Of a stretch of DNA of 53,659 bases, positions 9,705 to 20,102 are shown in pieces. Each line of letters begins with the position of its first letter. Position 1 is the first letter of the stretch. Where the stretch lies: NCBI RefSeq assembly GCF_003049725.1, contig NZ_QAGM01000023.1, forward strand, positions 1 through 53,659, given 5' to 3'. The notes below the pieces were generated by a model. The model did no database searches. It saw only the letters and a list, made by a program, of their open reading frames with translations, and had not been told where the DNA came from. A program made the translations under genes and the position numbers. The stretch comes from Oceanimonas marisflavi (GTDB lineage: Bacteria > Pseudomonadota > Gammaproteobacteria > Enterobacterales > Aeromonadaceae).

Positions 9705-10662
9705 GACTCACCTCCAGAAAACAGGCGCTGTGCCGGCCGTCGCCGATGTCTTCCAGAGGCGGCGTTTCTTGCCGGCAACGTTCAAACACATAGGGGCAGC
9801 GTTGCTGAAACGGGCAACCCGGGGGCAGCTGCAGCAGGTTGGGCGGATTGCCGGCAATGGTGGCCAGCTCCTCTCCGTCGCTGTCGAGCCGGGGAATGGC
9901 ATGCAGCAGTCCCTGAGTATAGGGGTGAGCCGGCCGATAGAAGATGTCCCGCACCGCCCCCACTTCCATGGTGCGGCCGGCATACATCACCATCACCCGG
10001 TCGCAGCTGCCCGCCACCACCCCCAGATCATGGGTGATCAGCATAATGGCGGTACTGAACTCGGTTTTCAGCTCGTTGAGCAGACTCATGATCTGGGCCT
10101 GCACGGTCACATCCAGGGCCGTGGTGGGCTCGTCGGCAATCAGCAGACTGGGCCGGCACAGCAATGCCATGGCGATCATCACCCGCTGGCGCATGCCGCC
10201 GGAAAACTCGTGGGGATAACGCCCCATGCGATCCCGCGCCTCGGGAATGTGCACCGCGTCCAGCATGCACACCGACTCGTTAAAGGCTTCCTTCCGGCTT
10301 ATGCCCTTGTGCAGCAGCAGCACCTCCATCAGCTGCTCCCCCACCTTCATATAGGGATTGAGCGAGGTCATGGGATCCTGAAAAATCATGGCGATTTCTT
10401 CGGCGCGAATGCGGTTCAGCTCCCGCTCCGGCAACCCCAGCAGCTCCTGCCCTCGATAGCGCAAACTGCCGGTGGCGCGACCGTTTTTTGCCAGCAGCCC
10501 CATAATGGCAAAGGCGGTCTGGCTCTTGCCCGAGCCCGACTCGCCGACAATGCCGAGGGTTTCGCCGGCTTCAAGGGTGAAGCCGAGATCACTGACCGCC
10601 ACCACCCGGCCTTCCGGCGTATCAAATTCCACCCTGAGGGCATCGACATTCAGCAGTTCCAT
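9697..10662 (-). CDS. oppD: Oligopeptide ABC transporter ATP-binding protein OppD
   Basis: This is the partner ATPase of OppF. The 321-residue product has Walker [10 protein letters not shown] at 40-48, signature [15 protein letters not shown], Walker [13 protein letters not shown], and a Cys-containing C-terminal end ([14 protein letters not shown]) that may bind an Fe-S cluster, as reported for some Dpp/Opp ATPases. It starts 12 bases after the oppC stop. Confidence 0.93.
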   Translation of the reverse strand: MELLNVDALRVEFDTPEGRVVAVSDLGFTLEAGETLGIVGESGSGKSQTAFAIMGLLAKNGRATGSLRYRGQELLGLPERELNRIRAEEIAMIFQDPMTSLNPYMKVGEQLMEVLLLHKGISRKEAFNESVCMLDAVHIPEARDRMGRYPHEFSGGMRQRVMIAMALLCRPSLLIADEPTTALDVTVQAQIMSLLNELKTEFSTAIMLITHDLGVVAGSCDRVMVMYAGRTMEVGAVRDIFYRPAHPYTQGLLHAIPRLDSDGEELATIAGNPPNLLQLPPGCPFQQRCPYVFERCRQETPPLEDIGDGRHSACFLEVSHD

Positions 10663-10674
10663 TCCGGCCTCCGA

Positions 10675-11583
10675 TCAGCGGTCCCGGGGATCCAGGGCGT
10701 CGCGCAGACCATCCCCCAGAAAGTTGAAGCAAAACAGGGTCACCACCATAAAGCCGGCGGGAAACAGCAATTGCCAGGGAGCGACCTCCATCGACTTGGC
10801 CCCTTCATCGAGCAGGGCGCCCCAGCTGGTCATGGGCTCCTGCACACCCAGGCCGAGAAAGCTGAGAAAAGACTCAAACAAAATCATGCCCGGCACCAGC
10901 AGGGTGGCGTACACCACCACAATGCCCAGCACATTGGGCACGATATGGCGGGTGATAATCCGAAAGCGGCTGACACCGCACACCTCGGCCGCCTCAATAA
11001 ACTCTCTGCCCTTCAGGCTCAGGGTCTGGCCGCGCACAATGCGCGCCATGTCGAGCCAGCTCACTGCACCGATGGCAAAGAAAATCAGCCCTATGTTACG
11101 GCCGAAAAAGGTGATCAGCAGGATCACGAAAAACATAAAGGGAAAGGAATAGAGAATTTCCAGTATGCGCATCATCACCCTGTCGGTGCGTCCACCCACA
11201 AAACCGGCGGTAGCGCCGTAAAGCGTGCCGATCACCACCGCCACCAGGGCGCCGAGCAGCCCCACCATCAGCGAGATGCGCCCCCCGACAAGGGTGCGTA
11301 CAAACAGATCCCGCCCCAGGGAGTCGGTCCCGAAATAATGCCCGTTATCCAGCGCCGGCGGGGCCATCATGGCGCCCCAGTCGGTGTCGTCGTAGGCGTA
11401 ATCGGAAAAAGACGGCCCCGCCAGCACCAGCAACGCCATCAGCAGCAGGAGCAGCAGGCTGGCCAGCGCCGCCCGGTTTCGAAGAAAGCGCCGGCGGGCG
11501 TCCGCCCACAGGGAGCGTCCCTGTACCTCCAGCTCACCGGCAAACCGGGTCACCGCCACGGTTTTGTCCTTGGTTGTCACCAT
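10675..11583 (-). CDS. oppC: Oligopeptide ABC transporter permease OppC
   Basis: This is an inner-membrane permease of the oligopeptide importer. The 302-residue product has six predicted membrane segments, the first at about 36-57, after an N-terminal region (GRSLWADARRRFLRNRAALA) close to E. coli OppC. The ATPase-docking loop EAAEVCGVSRFRIITRHIVP is present. It starts 7 bases after the oppB stop and is in the same operon. Confidence 0.94.
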   Translation of the reverse strand: MVTTKDKTVAVTRFAGELEVQGRSLWADARRRFLRNRAALASLLLLLLMALLVLAGPSFSDYAYDDTDWGAMMAPPALDNGHYFGTDSLGRDLFVRTLVGGRISLMVGLLGALVAVVIGTLYGATAGFVGGRTDRVMMRILEILYSFPFMFFVILLITFFGRNIGLIFFAIGAVSWLDMARIVRGQTLSLKGREFIEAAEVCGVSRFRIITRHIVPNVLGIVVVYATLLVPGMILFESFLSFLGLGVQEPMTSWGALLDEGAKSMEVAPWQLLFPAGFMVVTLFCFNFLGDGLRDALDPRDR

Positions 11584-11590
11584 GCGCGCC

Positions 11591-12511
11591 TCAGTAACGG
11601 ATTTTGGGGTCGATCAGGGCATAAAGAATGTCGACCACCGCATTAAAGGCAATGGTGAGCGCGCCCACCAGTATGGTAAGCCCCAGCACCATGGAATAGT
11701 CCCGGTTGAGGGCGCCGTTTACAAACAGCTGGCCGATGCCGGGCAGGCCAAAGATGGTTTCGATCACCACGGAGCCGGTGATGATGCCCACAAAGGCCGG
11801 CCCCAGGTAGGACACCACCGGCAGCATGGCCGGACGCAGGGCATGGCGCAGCAGAATGCGCGACATGGGCAGCCCCTTGGCCCTGGCGGTGCGAATAAAG
11901 GGACTGTTCATCACCTCGATCATGGCGCCGCGCATAATGCGGGCAATGGCGGCAATGTAGTGCATCATCATGGCGGTCACCGGCAGCAGCAGGTATTGCC
12001 AGCCACCGTCCTGCCAGCCGCCGGCGGGCAGCCACCCGAGCACAATGGCAAACACCAGAATAAGCAGGGGCGCCAGCACAAAGGACGGGATCACCACCCC
12101 CAGCATGGCACCGGACATCACCATATAGTCCACCCAGCTGTTTTGCCTGAGCGCCGCTGTCATGCCCGCGGCCACCCCCAGCAGCACGGCCCCGGTAAAG
12201 GCGAACAGGCCGATACGGGCCGACACCGGCAATGCCTGGGCGACCAGCTCGTTAACGGTAAAGTCCCGGTACTTGAACGAAGGGCCCAGATCCCCTTGCG
12301 CCAGGTTGCCCAGGTAGGTGAAATACTGCGCCAGCACCGGCTTGTCGAGACCGTATTTGGCCTCGATATTGGCCATGACTTCCGGCGGCAGTGAGCGCTC
12401 TGTGCTGAAGGGGTTACCCGGCGCAAAGCGCATCATAAAGAAGGAAATGGTGATCAGCACCAGCAGGGTGGGAATGGCTTCCAGTATTCGCTTTAGTATG
12501 AATTTAAACAT
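11591..12511 (-). CDS. oppB: Oligopeptide ABC transporter permease OppB
   Basis: This is the second permease. The 306-residue product begins with MFKFILKRILEAIPTLLVLI and carries the periplasmic motif LPPEVMANIEAKYGLD typical of OppB. Six membrane segments are predicted, and the ATPase-docking loop RTARAKGLPMSRILLRHALR is clear. A 247-base gap with repeats separates it from oppA. Confidence 0.94.
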   Translation of the reverse strand: MFKFILKRILEAIPTLLVLITISFFMMRFAPGNPFSTERSLPPEVMANIEAKYGLDKPVLAQYFTYLGNLAQGDLGPSFKYRDFTVNELVAQALPVSARIGLFAFTGAVLLGVAAGMTAALRQNSWVDYMVMSGAMLGVVIPSFVLAPLLILVFAIVLGWLPAGGWQDGGWQYLLLPVTAMMMHYIAAIARIMRGAMIEVMNSPFIRTARAKGLPMSRILLRHALRPAMLPVVSYLGPAFVGIITGSVVIETIFGLPGIGQLFVNGALNRDYSMVLGLTILVGALTIAFNAVVDILYALIDPKIRY

Positions 12512-12590
12512 GGAGTAACCTGTAACCAGCAGTGCAAGGAAGCATCAGCAGCATTACCTCCCCCGACACGCTTCGAGCCCCTCCTTGGGG

Positions 12591-12659
12591 CGCTCGGCAA
12601 ATGCCATCCCTGGCATTTGACGGTCGGGTCCGGCAAACGCTGCTGCTGCTTCATGCAGA
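12591..12659. repeat. Intergenic repeat family B, copy 1
   Basis: Between oppA and oppB, a segment starting CGCTCGGCAAATGCC, with TGACGGTCGG at 12618-12627 and ending GCTGCTGCTTCATGCAG, recurs in longer form at 25085-25201. It contains a small palindrome ATGCCATCCCTGGCAT. Such repeats after a binding-protein gene often protect its transcript. Confidence 0.6.
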
Positions 12660-12679
12660 CAAGGAGTTGCCTGCCATCT

Positions 12680-12705
12680 CGTTCCCACGCTCTGCGTGGG
12701 AATGC
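12680..12705. repeat. REP-like palindrome (CGTTCCCACGC type), copy 1
   Basis: The palindrome GTTCCCACGC-TCT-GCGTGGGAA lies in the oppA-oppB gap. The same 26 bases with one difference occur at 48897-48922, and a related palindrome at 48971-48992. It could form a stable hairpin 3' of oppA. Confidence 0.7.
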
Positions 12706-12758
12706 ATAGCGATGTTAACGGCCACACCGAAATGCGCAGCCAACCTTCAGGCGCCTAA

Positions 12759-14372
12759 TCACTTCGCCCTGATATACAGATCCTTGCTGTAGATATTGTC
12801 CAGGGGATTGTCGGGATAGCCGCCCACATGAGGCTGCACCAGCCGCGCCTTCACATACTGATAGATGGGTGCAATGGGCATGTCCACCGCCAGGATTTCC
12901 TCGGCCTGGGCATAGAGGCTGTTGCGGGCGGTGTCGTCACTCACCAGCCGCGATTCGGCCATCAGCCGGTCAAACTCCGGATTGCTGTATTTTCCATCGT
13001 TGTTGCCATGGCTGCTCTGCATCAGATCCAGCATGCTGGACGCCTCGTTATAGTCGGCAATCCAGCCGGCCCGGGCCACGTCAAAGTTCCCCTGGGTTTT
13101 GGTATCGAGGTAGGTTTTCCATTCCTGGTTAACCAGCTCTACTTCCACCCCCAGGTGTTTTTTCCACATGGAGGCAATAGCCACCGCCACCTTGCGGTGA
13201 TTGTCGTTGGTGTTGTAGAGCAGCTCAAAGCGCAGCGGCTTGTCCTTGCCGTAACCGGCTGCTTCTATCAGCGCCCGGGCCTTTTCATCCCGCTGCTGCT
13301 GGGTCCAGCCGGCCCAGTCCACCGCCGGCGGAGTAAAGCCGTTCACCACCTCGGGGGCAAGCGTATAGGCGGGCCGCTCTCCCTGCCCCATGACCTTGTG
13401 CGCAATAATGTCGCGGTCAATGGCATAAGACAGGGCATTGCGTACGCGGGCATCGTTAAAAGGGGGTTTTTGCGTGTTGAACACATAGTAATAGGTGCCC
13501 ACATAGCCGCCCACGCGAATGGCGTCGGGGTGCTCCTTTTGCAGCCGTTTGAAGTGCTCCAGAGGAATGTCGTAGGTCATGTCCAGCTCGCCGGACAGGA
13601 AACGGTTCATTTCTGCATTCTGGGACGCTATCGGCAGGTAGACCACCTTGTCCACCACGGTGTCGGCGTTATTCCAGTATTCAGGGTTACGCGCCAGCTC
13701 GATGCGTTCATTCACCACCCAGTTGCTCAGCCGGTAGGCACCGTTGGAGACCATATTGCCGACACGGGTCCATTCGTCGCCGTGTTTTTCCACCGTGGCC
13801 CTGTGCACCGGGTAGGTGGGCGCCAGCGACAGCATGGACACAAAATAGGGCACGGGGCTGGCCAGGGTAATTTCCAGGGTGTGCTCATCCAGCGCCTTCA
13901 CGCCCAGCTCACTGGCGGGCTTGTTGCCGTTCACCACCTCGGTGGCATTGAGAATGGTGGCCTTTTCCAGATACCAGGAATAAGGCGAGGCGGTGGCGGG
14001 ATCCACCGCCCGCCTGAGGGCATATTCAAAATCTGCGGCGGTCACCGGATCACCGTTGGACCATTTGGCGTCGTCGCGAAGATGAAACACATACACCAGG
14101 TTGTCTTTGGTTTCCCAGCGCTCGGCCACCCCGGGGACCACCTCGCCATCGGGACCGGAATTCACCAGCCCCTCGAACAGATCCCGCAGCACATTGCTCT
14201 CGGGTACCCCTTCCACCTTGTGCGGATCCAGGGACGCCGGCTCGGAGCCATTGCCCCGCACCAGTTGCTGCACCCCGGCAAGCTCTGTGCCTTCAGGAAC
14301 CACGGCGGCATAAGCAGGCCCTCCCAGCAGGGTACACATCGACAGAGCAAGCAGGGATTTCTTCACGTTCAT
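12759..14372 (-). CDS. oppA: Periplasmic oligopeptide-binding protein OppA
   Basis: OppA captures short peptides in the periplasm for the OppBCDF importer. The 537-residue product (E. coli 543) has a Sec signal peptide ending near AYA at residue 22 and the SBP family 5 signature around ASLDPHKVEGVPESNVLRDL. The start MNVKKSLLAL follows AAGGAG; the frame is open 8 codons further upstream but without a ribosome site. The repeats between oppA and oppB may favour excess OppA over the membrane parts. Confidence 0.94.
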   Translation of the reverse strand: MNVKKSLLALSMCTLLGGPAYAAVVPEGTELAGVQQLVRGNGSEPASLDPHKVEGVPESNVLRDLFEGLVNSGPDGEVVPGVAERWETKDNLVYVFHLRDDAKWSNGDPVTAADFEYALRRAVDPATASPYSWYLEKATILNATEVVNGNKPASELGVKALDEHTLEITLASPVPYFVSMLSLAPTYPVHRATVEKHGDEWTRVGNMVSNGAYRLSNWVVNERIELARNPEYWNNADTVVDKVVYLPIASQNAEMNRFLSGELDMTYDIPLEHFKRLQKEHPDAIRVGGYVGTYYYVFNTQKPPFNDARVRNALSYAIDRDIIAHKVMGQGERPAYTLAPEVVNGFTPPAVDWAGWTQQQRDEKARALIEAAGYGKDKPLRFELLYNTNDNHRKVAVAIASMWKKHLGVEVELVNQEWKTYLDTKTQGNFDVARAGWIADYNEASSMLDLMQSSHGNNDGKYSNPEFDRLMAESRLVSDDTARNSLYAQAEEILAVDMPIAPIYQYVKARLVQPHVGGYPDNPLDNIYSKDLYIRAK

Positions 14373-14546
14373 GGTTCTCTCCTTGAGTGAGCGCAACGGC
14401 CATTAACCGGCAACCTAATCCTTATTTCAGTGGGGTTATAGCATGACAAAATTCCAGATTAAACAAACAATTGATTCACATCACCAAACCGCGGGCAATC
14501 TTCAGGGTGAACAAACTATCACCATGATTGGGCCCGGACTCCGGGC

Positions 14547-14575
14547 AAAAAAAAGGCATGCCGAAGCATGCCTTT
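14547..14575 (-). terminator. Strong Rho-independent terminator of maeA
   Basis: On the minus strand AAAGGCATGC - UUCG - GCATGCCTTT is a perfect 10-bp stem with a stabilising tetraloop, followed by a run of eight T. It lies 18 bases after the maeA stop. Confidence 0.92.
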
Positions 14576-14592
14576 ATTACCGCACTTCAGGG

Positions 14593-16296
14593 TCAGAACG
14601 ACACGCGACGGTACTTGCGGTATTCCGGGGTCCAGTAGTTGGCCTCAATGGCCTTGTCCAGCACCTCGTCGGAGGTCTGCAGCGCCTGGCCCTGCAGCTG
14701 GGCGGTTTTGGCCACCATCTTGGCGATATGACGGCTCACCTGCTGAATTTCATCCAGCGGCGGCAGCAAGGCGCCTTCACCGTCCCGGGCCAGGGGCGAG
14801 CAGGCCGCCAGGGCACGGCTGGAGGCCATCAGCATGGCGTCAGTGATCCGTTTGGCGCCACAGGCCAGTACCCCCAGGCCGATGCCGGGGAAGATGTAGG
14901 AGTTGTTGCACTGGGCGATCTCGTACAGGGTGCCCTTGTACTCTACCGGTGCAAAGGGGCTGCCGGTGGCGACCAGAGCCTTGCCGTCGGTCCAGTTGAT
15001 GATCTCTTCCGGGGTCGCTTCCACCCGGGAAGTGGGGTTGGACAGCGGGAAGATAATGGGCCGCTCGCAGTGAGCGTGCATGGTCTGGATCACTTCCTTG
15101 GTGAACAGACCCGGCTGGCCGGACACACCGATCAGAATATCGGGTTTGGCGTTCTGCATCACCTCCAGCAGGGAGATATTGTCACCGGCCACGGTCCAGT
15201 CCTGCAGGTTTTCCGGCGACTGGGCCAGCGGACGCTGAAAGTCCACCAGATTGGGCATGTTGTCGGTAATAAGCCCAAAACGGTCTACCATGTATACCCG
15301 CTCCCGGGCCTTGGCATCGCTCAGGCCCTCGGCCTTCATCTGCGCCACAATCTGCTCGGCAATACCACAACCGGCGGAGCCGGCACCCAGGAAAGCCACT
15401 TTCTTTTCGGACAGCTTGCTGCCGCTGGCCTGACAGGCAGCGATCAGTGAGCCCAGGGTCACGGCAGCGGTGCCCTGAATGTCGTCGTTAAAGCAGCACA
15501 GCTCGTCCTTGTAGCGGTTGAGCACCGGCATGGCGTTTTTCTGAGCGAAGTCTTCAAACTGCAGCAGCACGTCCGGCCAGCGGCGCTTCACCGCCTGAAT
15601 AAAGGCGTCCACGAACTCTTCGTATTCCTCGCCGGTGACCCGCGGGTTGCGCCAGCCCATGTACATGGGGTCTTTCAGCAGCTGTGGGTTGTTGGTGCCC
15701 GCATCCAGTACCACCGGCAGGGTGTAGGCCGGTGAAATGCCGCCACAGGCCACATACAGGGACAGCTTGCCGATGGGAATGCCCATGCCGCCGATGCCCT
15801 GGTCACCCAGGCCCAGAATACGCTCGCCGTCGGTGACCACCATCACCTTGACGTTGCGTTTGGTGGCGTTTTGCAGAATGTCGTCGATATGATCCTTGTC
15901 GGGGTAGGAAATAAACAGACCCCGGGCGCGACGATAAATGTTGGAGAACTCCTCACAGGCCTGGCCCACGGTGGGGGTATAAATGATGGGCATCATTTCG
16001 GTGAGGTGATCTTCTACCAGGCGATAAAACAGGGTTTCGTTTGTATCCTGAATATTGCGCAGGTAAATGTGCTTGTCGAGATTGTTCTGAAACCCGCAGT
16101 ACTGCTTGTAGGCCCGTTCGACCTGCTCTTCGATGGTTTCAATGTTATGGGGCAGCAGACCGTCCAGGTTAAATGCAAGCCGTTCTTCCTTGTTGAACGC
16201 GCTGCCCTTGTTCAGCAAGGGCGTTTCAAGCAGCGCGGGGCCGGCATAGGGAATGTAAAGGGCACGTTTGTCCTGTTGGTCTTGGGGCATAGACAT
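14593..16296 (-). CDS. maeA: NAD-dependent malic enzyme MaeA
   Basis: It catalyses oxidative decarboxylation of malate to pyruvate with NAD in the cytoplasm. The 567-residue product (E. coli 565) has the malic enzyme N-terminal signature [11 protein letters not shown], the catalytic/metal region [20 protein letters not shown] and [10 protein letters not shown], and the NAD-binding [14 protein letters not shown] second ATG two codons in ([10 protein letters not shown]) is an equally good start. It is a single gene between a hairpin region and a strong terminator. Confidence 0.95.
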   Translation of the reverse strand: MSMPQDQQDKRALYIPYAGPALLETPLLNKGSAFNKEERLAFNLDGLLPHNIETIEEQVERAYKQYCGFQNNLDKHIYLRNIQDTNETLFYRLVEDHLTEMMPIIYTPTVGQACEEFSNIYRRARGLFISYPDKDHIDDILQNATKRNVKVMVVTDGERILGLGDQGIGGMGIPIGKLSLYVACGGISPAYTLPVVLDAGTNNPQLLKDPMYMGWRNPRVTGEEYEEFVDAFIQAVKRRWPDVLLQFEDFAQKNAMPVLNRYKDELCCFNDDIQGTAAVTLGSLIAACQASGSKLSEKKVAFLGAGSAGCGIAEQIVAQMKAEGLSDAKARERVYMVDRFGLITDNMPNLVDFQRPLAQSPENLQDWTVAGDNISLLEVMQNAKPDILIGVSGQPGLFTKEVIQTMHAHCERPIIFPLSNPTSRVEATPEEIINWTDGKALVATGSPFAPVEYKGTLYEIAQCNNSYIFPGIGLGVLACGAKRITDAMLMASSRALAACSPLARDGEGALLPPLDEIQQVSRHIAKMVAKTAQLQGQALQTSDEVLDKAIEANYWTPEYRKYRRVSF

Positions 16297-16347
16297 CTCG
16301 CTTAGTTGTTTTTCCGCAGGAAAGTCATGATGTGAATCAGGTATTCG

Positions 16348-16378
16348 GGGGCTTGGCGAGCAGTATAAGCCAAGCCCC
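16348..16378. other. Inverted repeat between the GGDEF gene and maeA
   Basis: Perfect 10-bp arms GGGGCTTGGC / GCCAAGCCCC enclose an 11-base loop. On the minus strand the loop contains TATACT, a possible maeA -10 box. It could be a terminator without a U-run or an operator; the sequence does not decide. Confidence 0.45.
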
Positions 16379-16410
16379 GTTTACAAACCACCGTCGCGGA
16401 GGCTTATTGC

Positions 16411-17493
16411 TCAGGCTGCCGCCTGTACACAGTTGCGACCGCTGCACTTGGCGTCATACAGCGCCTCATCGGCCCGGTTGAGCAGGCTTTGCAGATCACT
16501 GTCGTGGCGTCCTTCCACCACGCCGGCACTCAGGGTAACGGTAATTTCCCCCTCGCCCAGGGGGTTTTCCACCGGCTGGGATTCCACCGCCAGACGCAGG
16601 GTCTCGGCCTGGCGCAGGCCCTGCTCCAGGGTGGTGTCGGGCAGCAATACCATAAACTCCTCGCCGCCATAGCGCGACATAATGGCCTCGGGGCCAAAGA
16701 TGTCTCCCAGGGTGGTGGCCACCCGCACCAGCACCTCGTCTCCCATCAGGTGACCATGTTCGTCGTTGATGCGCTTGAAGCGGTCCAGATCAAACAGAAT
16801 AAGGGTGTAGGGACGGCGGCCTCCCTCATCGCGCTGATGCGCCAGCTGGCGCATAAACAAGCGGCGGTTCATCAGCCGGGTCAGCGGATCCCGGGTCGAC
16901 TCCCGGTACAGATCCAGCAGCATGCGCAGCTGTCCCGCCTGTACCCAGATCATGGCGAGACTGAAGCAAATCAGCAGCCAGAGCCGGTCCAGCAGGGCGC
17001 CGTTGTCCAGACTGCGGGAATCCAGCCAGTAATCGGTGGCCAGCACACACAGGGTGATCACTGCCGCCACTCTGAGCCCTGACTTCACCGGCAGCGGCAG
17101 CACGCTCAGCAGCGCCAGCAGAAAATAGGGAAAGGCAATATAGCCGATGGGAATGGGGGCGCCGTCACGAAAGCTCCACAACCCAACCAGATTAAAGGCG
17201 AGCAGTACCCCCACCAGAAAATACAGGGAGGCCACCATCCAGCGCCGGTTGAGCTTGCACAGGTAACTGAGCGGCAGCAGGGGGGTCAGCATGGCGCCGG
17301 TGATCAGGCGAATCTTCCAGATCAGCTTGAAATGGGCCGGATCCAGTACCCACCAGTCAACGGCAATCCAGCCGGCAATGCCGATGATAAGCAGGGTGAC
17401 CAGCCAGCGAAAACGAATGGCCACAAAGCCGATGCGGGTCAGTTTAAAGTCGCTGGAATGATGACTGTCACTCCAGTATTCCTTGAGCTCCAA
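16411..17493 (-). CDS. Membrane diguanylate cyclase (GGDEF domain)
   Basis: It probably makes cyclic di-GMP from two GTP. The 360-residue protein has about six membrane segments in residues 25-195, resembling no sensor domain I can name, then a GGDEF domain at about 200-355 with DPLTRLMNRR, FDLDRFKRINDEHGH and an intact active-site motif RYGGEEF. The usual inhibitory RxxD site five residues before the motif is absent (GPEA in its place), so product inhibition there is unlikely. It stands alone and is not obviously part of an operon. Confidence 0.88.
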   Translation of the reverse strand: MELKEYWSDSHHSSDFKLTRIGFVAIRFRWLVTLLIIGIAGWIAVDWWVLDPAHFKLIWKIRLITGAMLTPLLPLSYLCKLNRRWMVASLYFLVGVLLAFNLVGLWSFRDGAPIPIGYIAFPYFLLALLSVLPLPVKSGLRVAAVITLCVLATDYWLDSRSLDNGALLDRLWLLICFSLAMIWVQAGQLRMLLDLYRESTRDPLTRLMNRRLFMRQLAHQRDEGGRRPYTLILFDLDRFKRINDEHGHLMGDEVLVRVATTLGDIFGPEAIMSRYGGEEFMVLLPDTTLEQGLRQAETLRLAVESQPVENPLGEGEITVTLSAGVVEGRHDSDLQSLLNRADEALYDAKCSGRNCVQAAA

Positions 17494-17716
17494 GCCTTTC
17501 CCCTTTTATTTTGAAGGCAAAGCGAACGAAAAGCCGCGTGAAGTGCCGAAGCCCGGCAATCATCCGGGCCCGCTTGGCGACGACGGGAATTCAAAGTCGC
17601 TAACACTACCCAAAGCTGTCGTAATGCGCCAGCGTATTTTACCCGCCGACCGGGCTGGTTGCAGCCCTGAGGGTTAAATGACAAAATTCCGGCCACCCTC
17701 TTTAACGAGCTGCACC

Positions 17717-18067
17717 ATGACCGTTACTCTCTACGGCATCAAAAACTGCGACACCATCAAAAAGGCCCGCAAGTGGCTGGAACAGGCGGGCATCGACTAC
17801 CGCTTTGTGGATCACCGCGCCGATGGCCTCGACCCGGAACAGCTGGCCCACTGGCTGGAGGTGCTAGGCCACGAGGCGCTGGTCAACAAGCGGGGCACCA
17901 CTTACCGGACCCTGAGCGATGAAGACAAGGCCGCCCTGGGGCCCGACACCGCCGCCGCCCTGCTGCAGGCCCATCCGGCCATGATCAAGCGACCGCTGCT
18001 GAACCTCGACGGCGAGCTGCATCTGGGGTTCAAGCCCGAGCTGTATGCCAGCCTGTTCAACCAATAA
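17717..18067 (+). CDS. ArsC/Spx-family (YffB-like) protein
   Basis: A 116-residue thioredoxin-fold protein of the ArsC family, close to E. coli YffB (118 residues). It has one N-terminal cysteine in [17 protein letters not shown] and the RPLL segment near the C-terminus. YffB-type proteins sit next to dapE in many gammaproteobacteria and their substrate is unknown; it should not be called an arsenate reductase on this evidence. I chose [11 protein letters not shown] as the start since the frame upstream has no family match. Confidence 0.88.
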   Translation: MTVTLYGIKNCDTIKKARKWLEQAGIDYRFVDHRADGLDPEQLAHWLEVLGHEALVNKRGTTYRTLSDEDKAALGPDTAAALLQAHPAMIKRPLLNLDGELHLGFKPELYASLFNQ

Positions 18068-18086
18068 AAAAGAAGTAAGGAAACAC

Positions 18087-19220
18087 ATGACTGACTCTGC
18101 CGTGCTGGCGCTCACCAAAGAGCTGATTAACCGCCCCTCGGTGACCCCCGAAGACGAAGGCTGCCAGGAGCTGATGGGCGATCGGCTGGCCGCCCTGGGG
18201 TTCAAGCTGGAATCCATGGTGTTTGAAGACACCACCAACCTCTGGGCCCGCCGTGGCACCGAGGGCCCGTTGTTCTGCTTTGCCGGCCATACCGATGTGG
18301 TGCCCCCCGGGCCGCTGGATCAGTGGCACACCCCGCCCTTTGAGGCTACCGAAATCGACGGCTACCTGCACGGCCGGGGCGCCGCCGACATGAAAGGTTC
18401 GCTGGCCGCCATGGTGGTCGCCACCGAGCGCTTTGTGGCCCGCAATCCGGATCACAAGGGCTCCATTGCCTTTCTGATCACCAGCGACGAGGAAGGCCCC
18501 TTTATCAATGGCACCACCCGGGTGGTGGACACCCTGGAGGCCCGCAACGAGAAAATCACCTGGTGTCTGGTGGGTGAGCCTTCATCCACTCACGAGGTGG
18601 GTGATGTGGTCAAGAACGGCCGCCGGGGCTCGCTGACCGGTGATCTCACCGTAAAAGGCGTACAGGGCCATGTGGCCTATCCGCACCTGGCCGACAACCC
18701 GGTGCACAAGGCCTCCCCCGCCCTGGCCGAGCTGGCCGCCACCGTATGGGACAAGGGCAACGACTATTTCCCGCCCACCAGCTTTCAGATTGCCAATGTG
18801 CACGCCGGTACCGGTGCTTCCAACGTGATCCCGGGCGAAATGAAGGTGCAGTTCAATTTCCGTTTCAGCACCGAGCTCGACGAAGACAAGATAAAGGCCC
18901 GGGTGCACAGCGTGCTCGACGCCCACGGCCTGGACTATCACATCGACTGGCTGCTCAACGGCAAACCCTTTCTCACCGACACCGGCGATCTGCTCACCGC
19001 CACCGTGGGTGCGGTGCAGGCGGTGCGTCATCAGGAGCCGGCGCTGCTCACCACAGGCGGTACCTCCGACGGGCGCTTTATCGCCCAGACCGGCGCCCAG
19101 GTGATTGAGCTGGGGCCGGTCAACGCCACCATTCACAAGCTCAACGAGTGTGTGAAAATCGCCGATCTGGAGCAGCTTGCCGACATGTATGAAGGCATTC
19201 TGGAGCGGTTGCTGGCATGA
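18087..19220 (+). CDS. dapE: Succinyl-diaminopimelate desuccinylase DapE
   Basis: It hydrolyses N-succinyl-LL-2,6-diaminopimelate in the lysine and peptidoglycan precursor pathway. The 377-residue product (E. coli 375) is an M20 metallohydrolase: metal and catalytic residues lie in [22 protein letters not shown] and TSDEEGP, with the dimerisation domain in the middle and [10 protein letters not shown] near the end. The start [13 protein letters not shown] follows TAAGGA. It overlaps the next gene by ATGA, so the M15 peptidase is likely coupled to it. Confidence 0.96.
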   Translation: MTDSAVLALTKELINRPSVTPEDEGCQELMGDRLAALGFKLESMVFEDTTNLWARRGTEGPLFCFAGHTDVVPPGPLDQWHTPPFEATEIDGYLHGRGAADMKGSLAAMVVATERFVARNPDHKGSIAFLITSDEEGPFINGTTRVVDTLEARNEKITWCLVGEPSSTHEVGDVVKNGRRGSLTGDLTVKGVQGHVAYPHLADNPVHKASPALAELAATVWDKGNDYFPPTSFQIANVHAGTGASNVIPGEMKVQFNFRFSTELDEDKIKARVHSVLDAHGLDYHIDWLLNGKPFLTDTGDLLTATVGAVQAVRHQEPALLTTGGTSDGRFIAQTGAQVIELGPVNATIHKLNECVKIADLEQLADMYEGILERLLA

Positions 19221-19876
19221 TGCCCGACTGCCTGCTGGGCCTGAATGAAAGCCATCTGGTGCCCCTGGCCGAGCCGGGGCACCGGCTGCAGGCCGAGGCC
19301 AGAGATGCCTTTGTGGCCCTGCAGGCGGCGGCCGCCGGCGCTGGATTCCATCTGGCGCCGGCGTCGAGCTTTCGCGGCTTTGACCGCCAGCTGGCCATCT
19401 GGAACGGCAAGTTCGAGGGCAGCCGGCCACTGCTGGATGCCAACAGCCGGCCGCTGGACGCCCTCTCTTTAAGCGAGCCCGCGCGCATTCATGCCATTTT
19501 GCGCTGGAGCGCCCTGCCCGGCACCAGCCGTCACCACTGGGGCACGGATCTCGATATCTACGACCCGACCCTGCTGCCCGCCGGCAACAAGCTGCAACTG
19601 GAACCCTGGGAATATGAGCCGAGCGGGTATTTTTACCCGCTCAGCCAGTGGCTGGCTGCCAATATGGAGCGGTTTGGCTTTTACCTGCCCTATGCCAGTG
19701 GCCACGGCGTGGCCGCCGAGCCCTGGCACCTGAGTTATCGTCCCCTGGCGCAGGAGTGTGAACATCGGTTGACGCCGGCGCTGGTGGCGAACGCCCTTGC
19801 TACCCGGCCAATACTGGGTAAAACACATATCCTTAATATGCTGGACGAGATTTTCGCCCGCTACATTTATCAATGA
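19217..19876 (+). CDS. M15-family (VanY-like) D-Ala-D-Ala carboxypeptidase
   Basis: A 219-residue zinc peptidase of the LAS/M15B type, which trims D-Ala from peptidoglycan stem peptides. Zinc ligands are visible in [13 protein letters not shown] (His and Asp) and in the C-terminal AAEPWHLSY (catalytic Glu and His). No signal peptide is evident, so location is uncertain. Start ATG overlaps the dapE stop as ATGATG; either ATG is possible. The neighbourhood with dapE fits a role in peptidoglycan metabolism or recycling. Confidence 0.85.
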   Translation: MMPDCLLGLNESHLVPLAEPGHRLQAEARDAFVALQAAAAGAGFHLAPASSFRGFDRQLAIWNGKFEGSRPLLDANSRPLDALSLSEPARIHAILRWSALPGTSRHHWGTDLDIYDPTLLPAGNKLQLEPWEYEPSGYFYPLSQWLAANMERFGFYLPYASGHGVAAEPWHLSYRPLAQECEHRLTPALVANALATRPILGKTHILNMLDEIFARYIYQ

Positions 19877-19886
19877 GGAAAACACC

Positions 19887-20102
19887 ATGAGCACCTGGCT
19901 CTGGATTGCACTGCCCCTGTTGTTTCTGGTTGGCCTGTTTGTCAGCGCCCTCAAGGACACCAAGCACATCGAAAAAAACGTGCAGAAGAACCGCGACAAA
20001 ATGAAGCTGCGCCGCTGGGATGACAGCAAGGAAGACTGGGGCGTGCCCCCGGGCAAGTACAAGGCCGATGAAAAGGACGACGAGAAGAAAAACGGGGACT
20101 AG
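19887..20102 (+). CDS. Small membrane protein, DUF2897 family
   Basis: A 71-residue protein with one N-terminal membrane segment (WLWIALPLLFLVGLFVSAL, residues 4-22) and a charged cytoplasmic tail. It resembles the DUF2897 proteins found after dapE in related genera; the function is unknown. The start MSTWLWIAL follows GAGGAAA, 10 bases after the M15 gene. Its last codons are the start of a heptamer tandem repeat. Confidence 0.75.
   Translation: MSTWLWIALPLLFLVGLFVSALKDTKHIEKNVQKNRDKMKLRRWDDSKEDWGVPPGKYKADEKDDEKKNGD

Noticed and set aside
9415-11646. Long open frames opposite known genes (for example 743 codons here, 748 codons at 45324-47570, 520 codons at 12828-14390)
   Set aside because: They are antisense to well-supported opp, tkt and oppA genes, rich in His, Gln and Gly, without recognisable domains. 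In GC-rich DNA with strong codon bias such antisense frames are expected.
12541-12760. CRISPR array
   Set aside because: The repeats here and in other gaps are palindromic, few and not regularly spaced with unique spacers.
14397-14546. oppA promoter and GcvB-type sRNA target
   Set aside because: The AT-rich leader has a CTATAAC box, but no convincing -35 at the right distance and no sRNA match that I could establish by eye.
17717-18067. Arsenate reductase
   Set aside because: It is ArsC-family but most like YffB, and no other arsenic gene is near. The BASS transporter at 31226 is likewise not close enough to Acr3 to support arsenic resistance.
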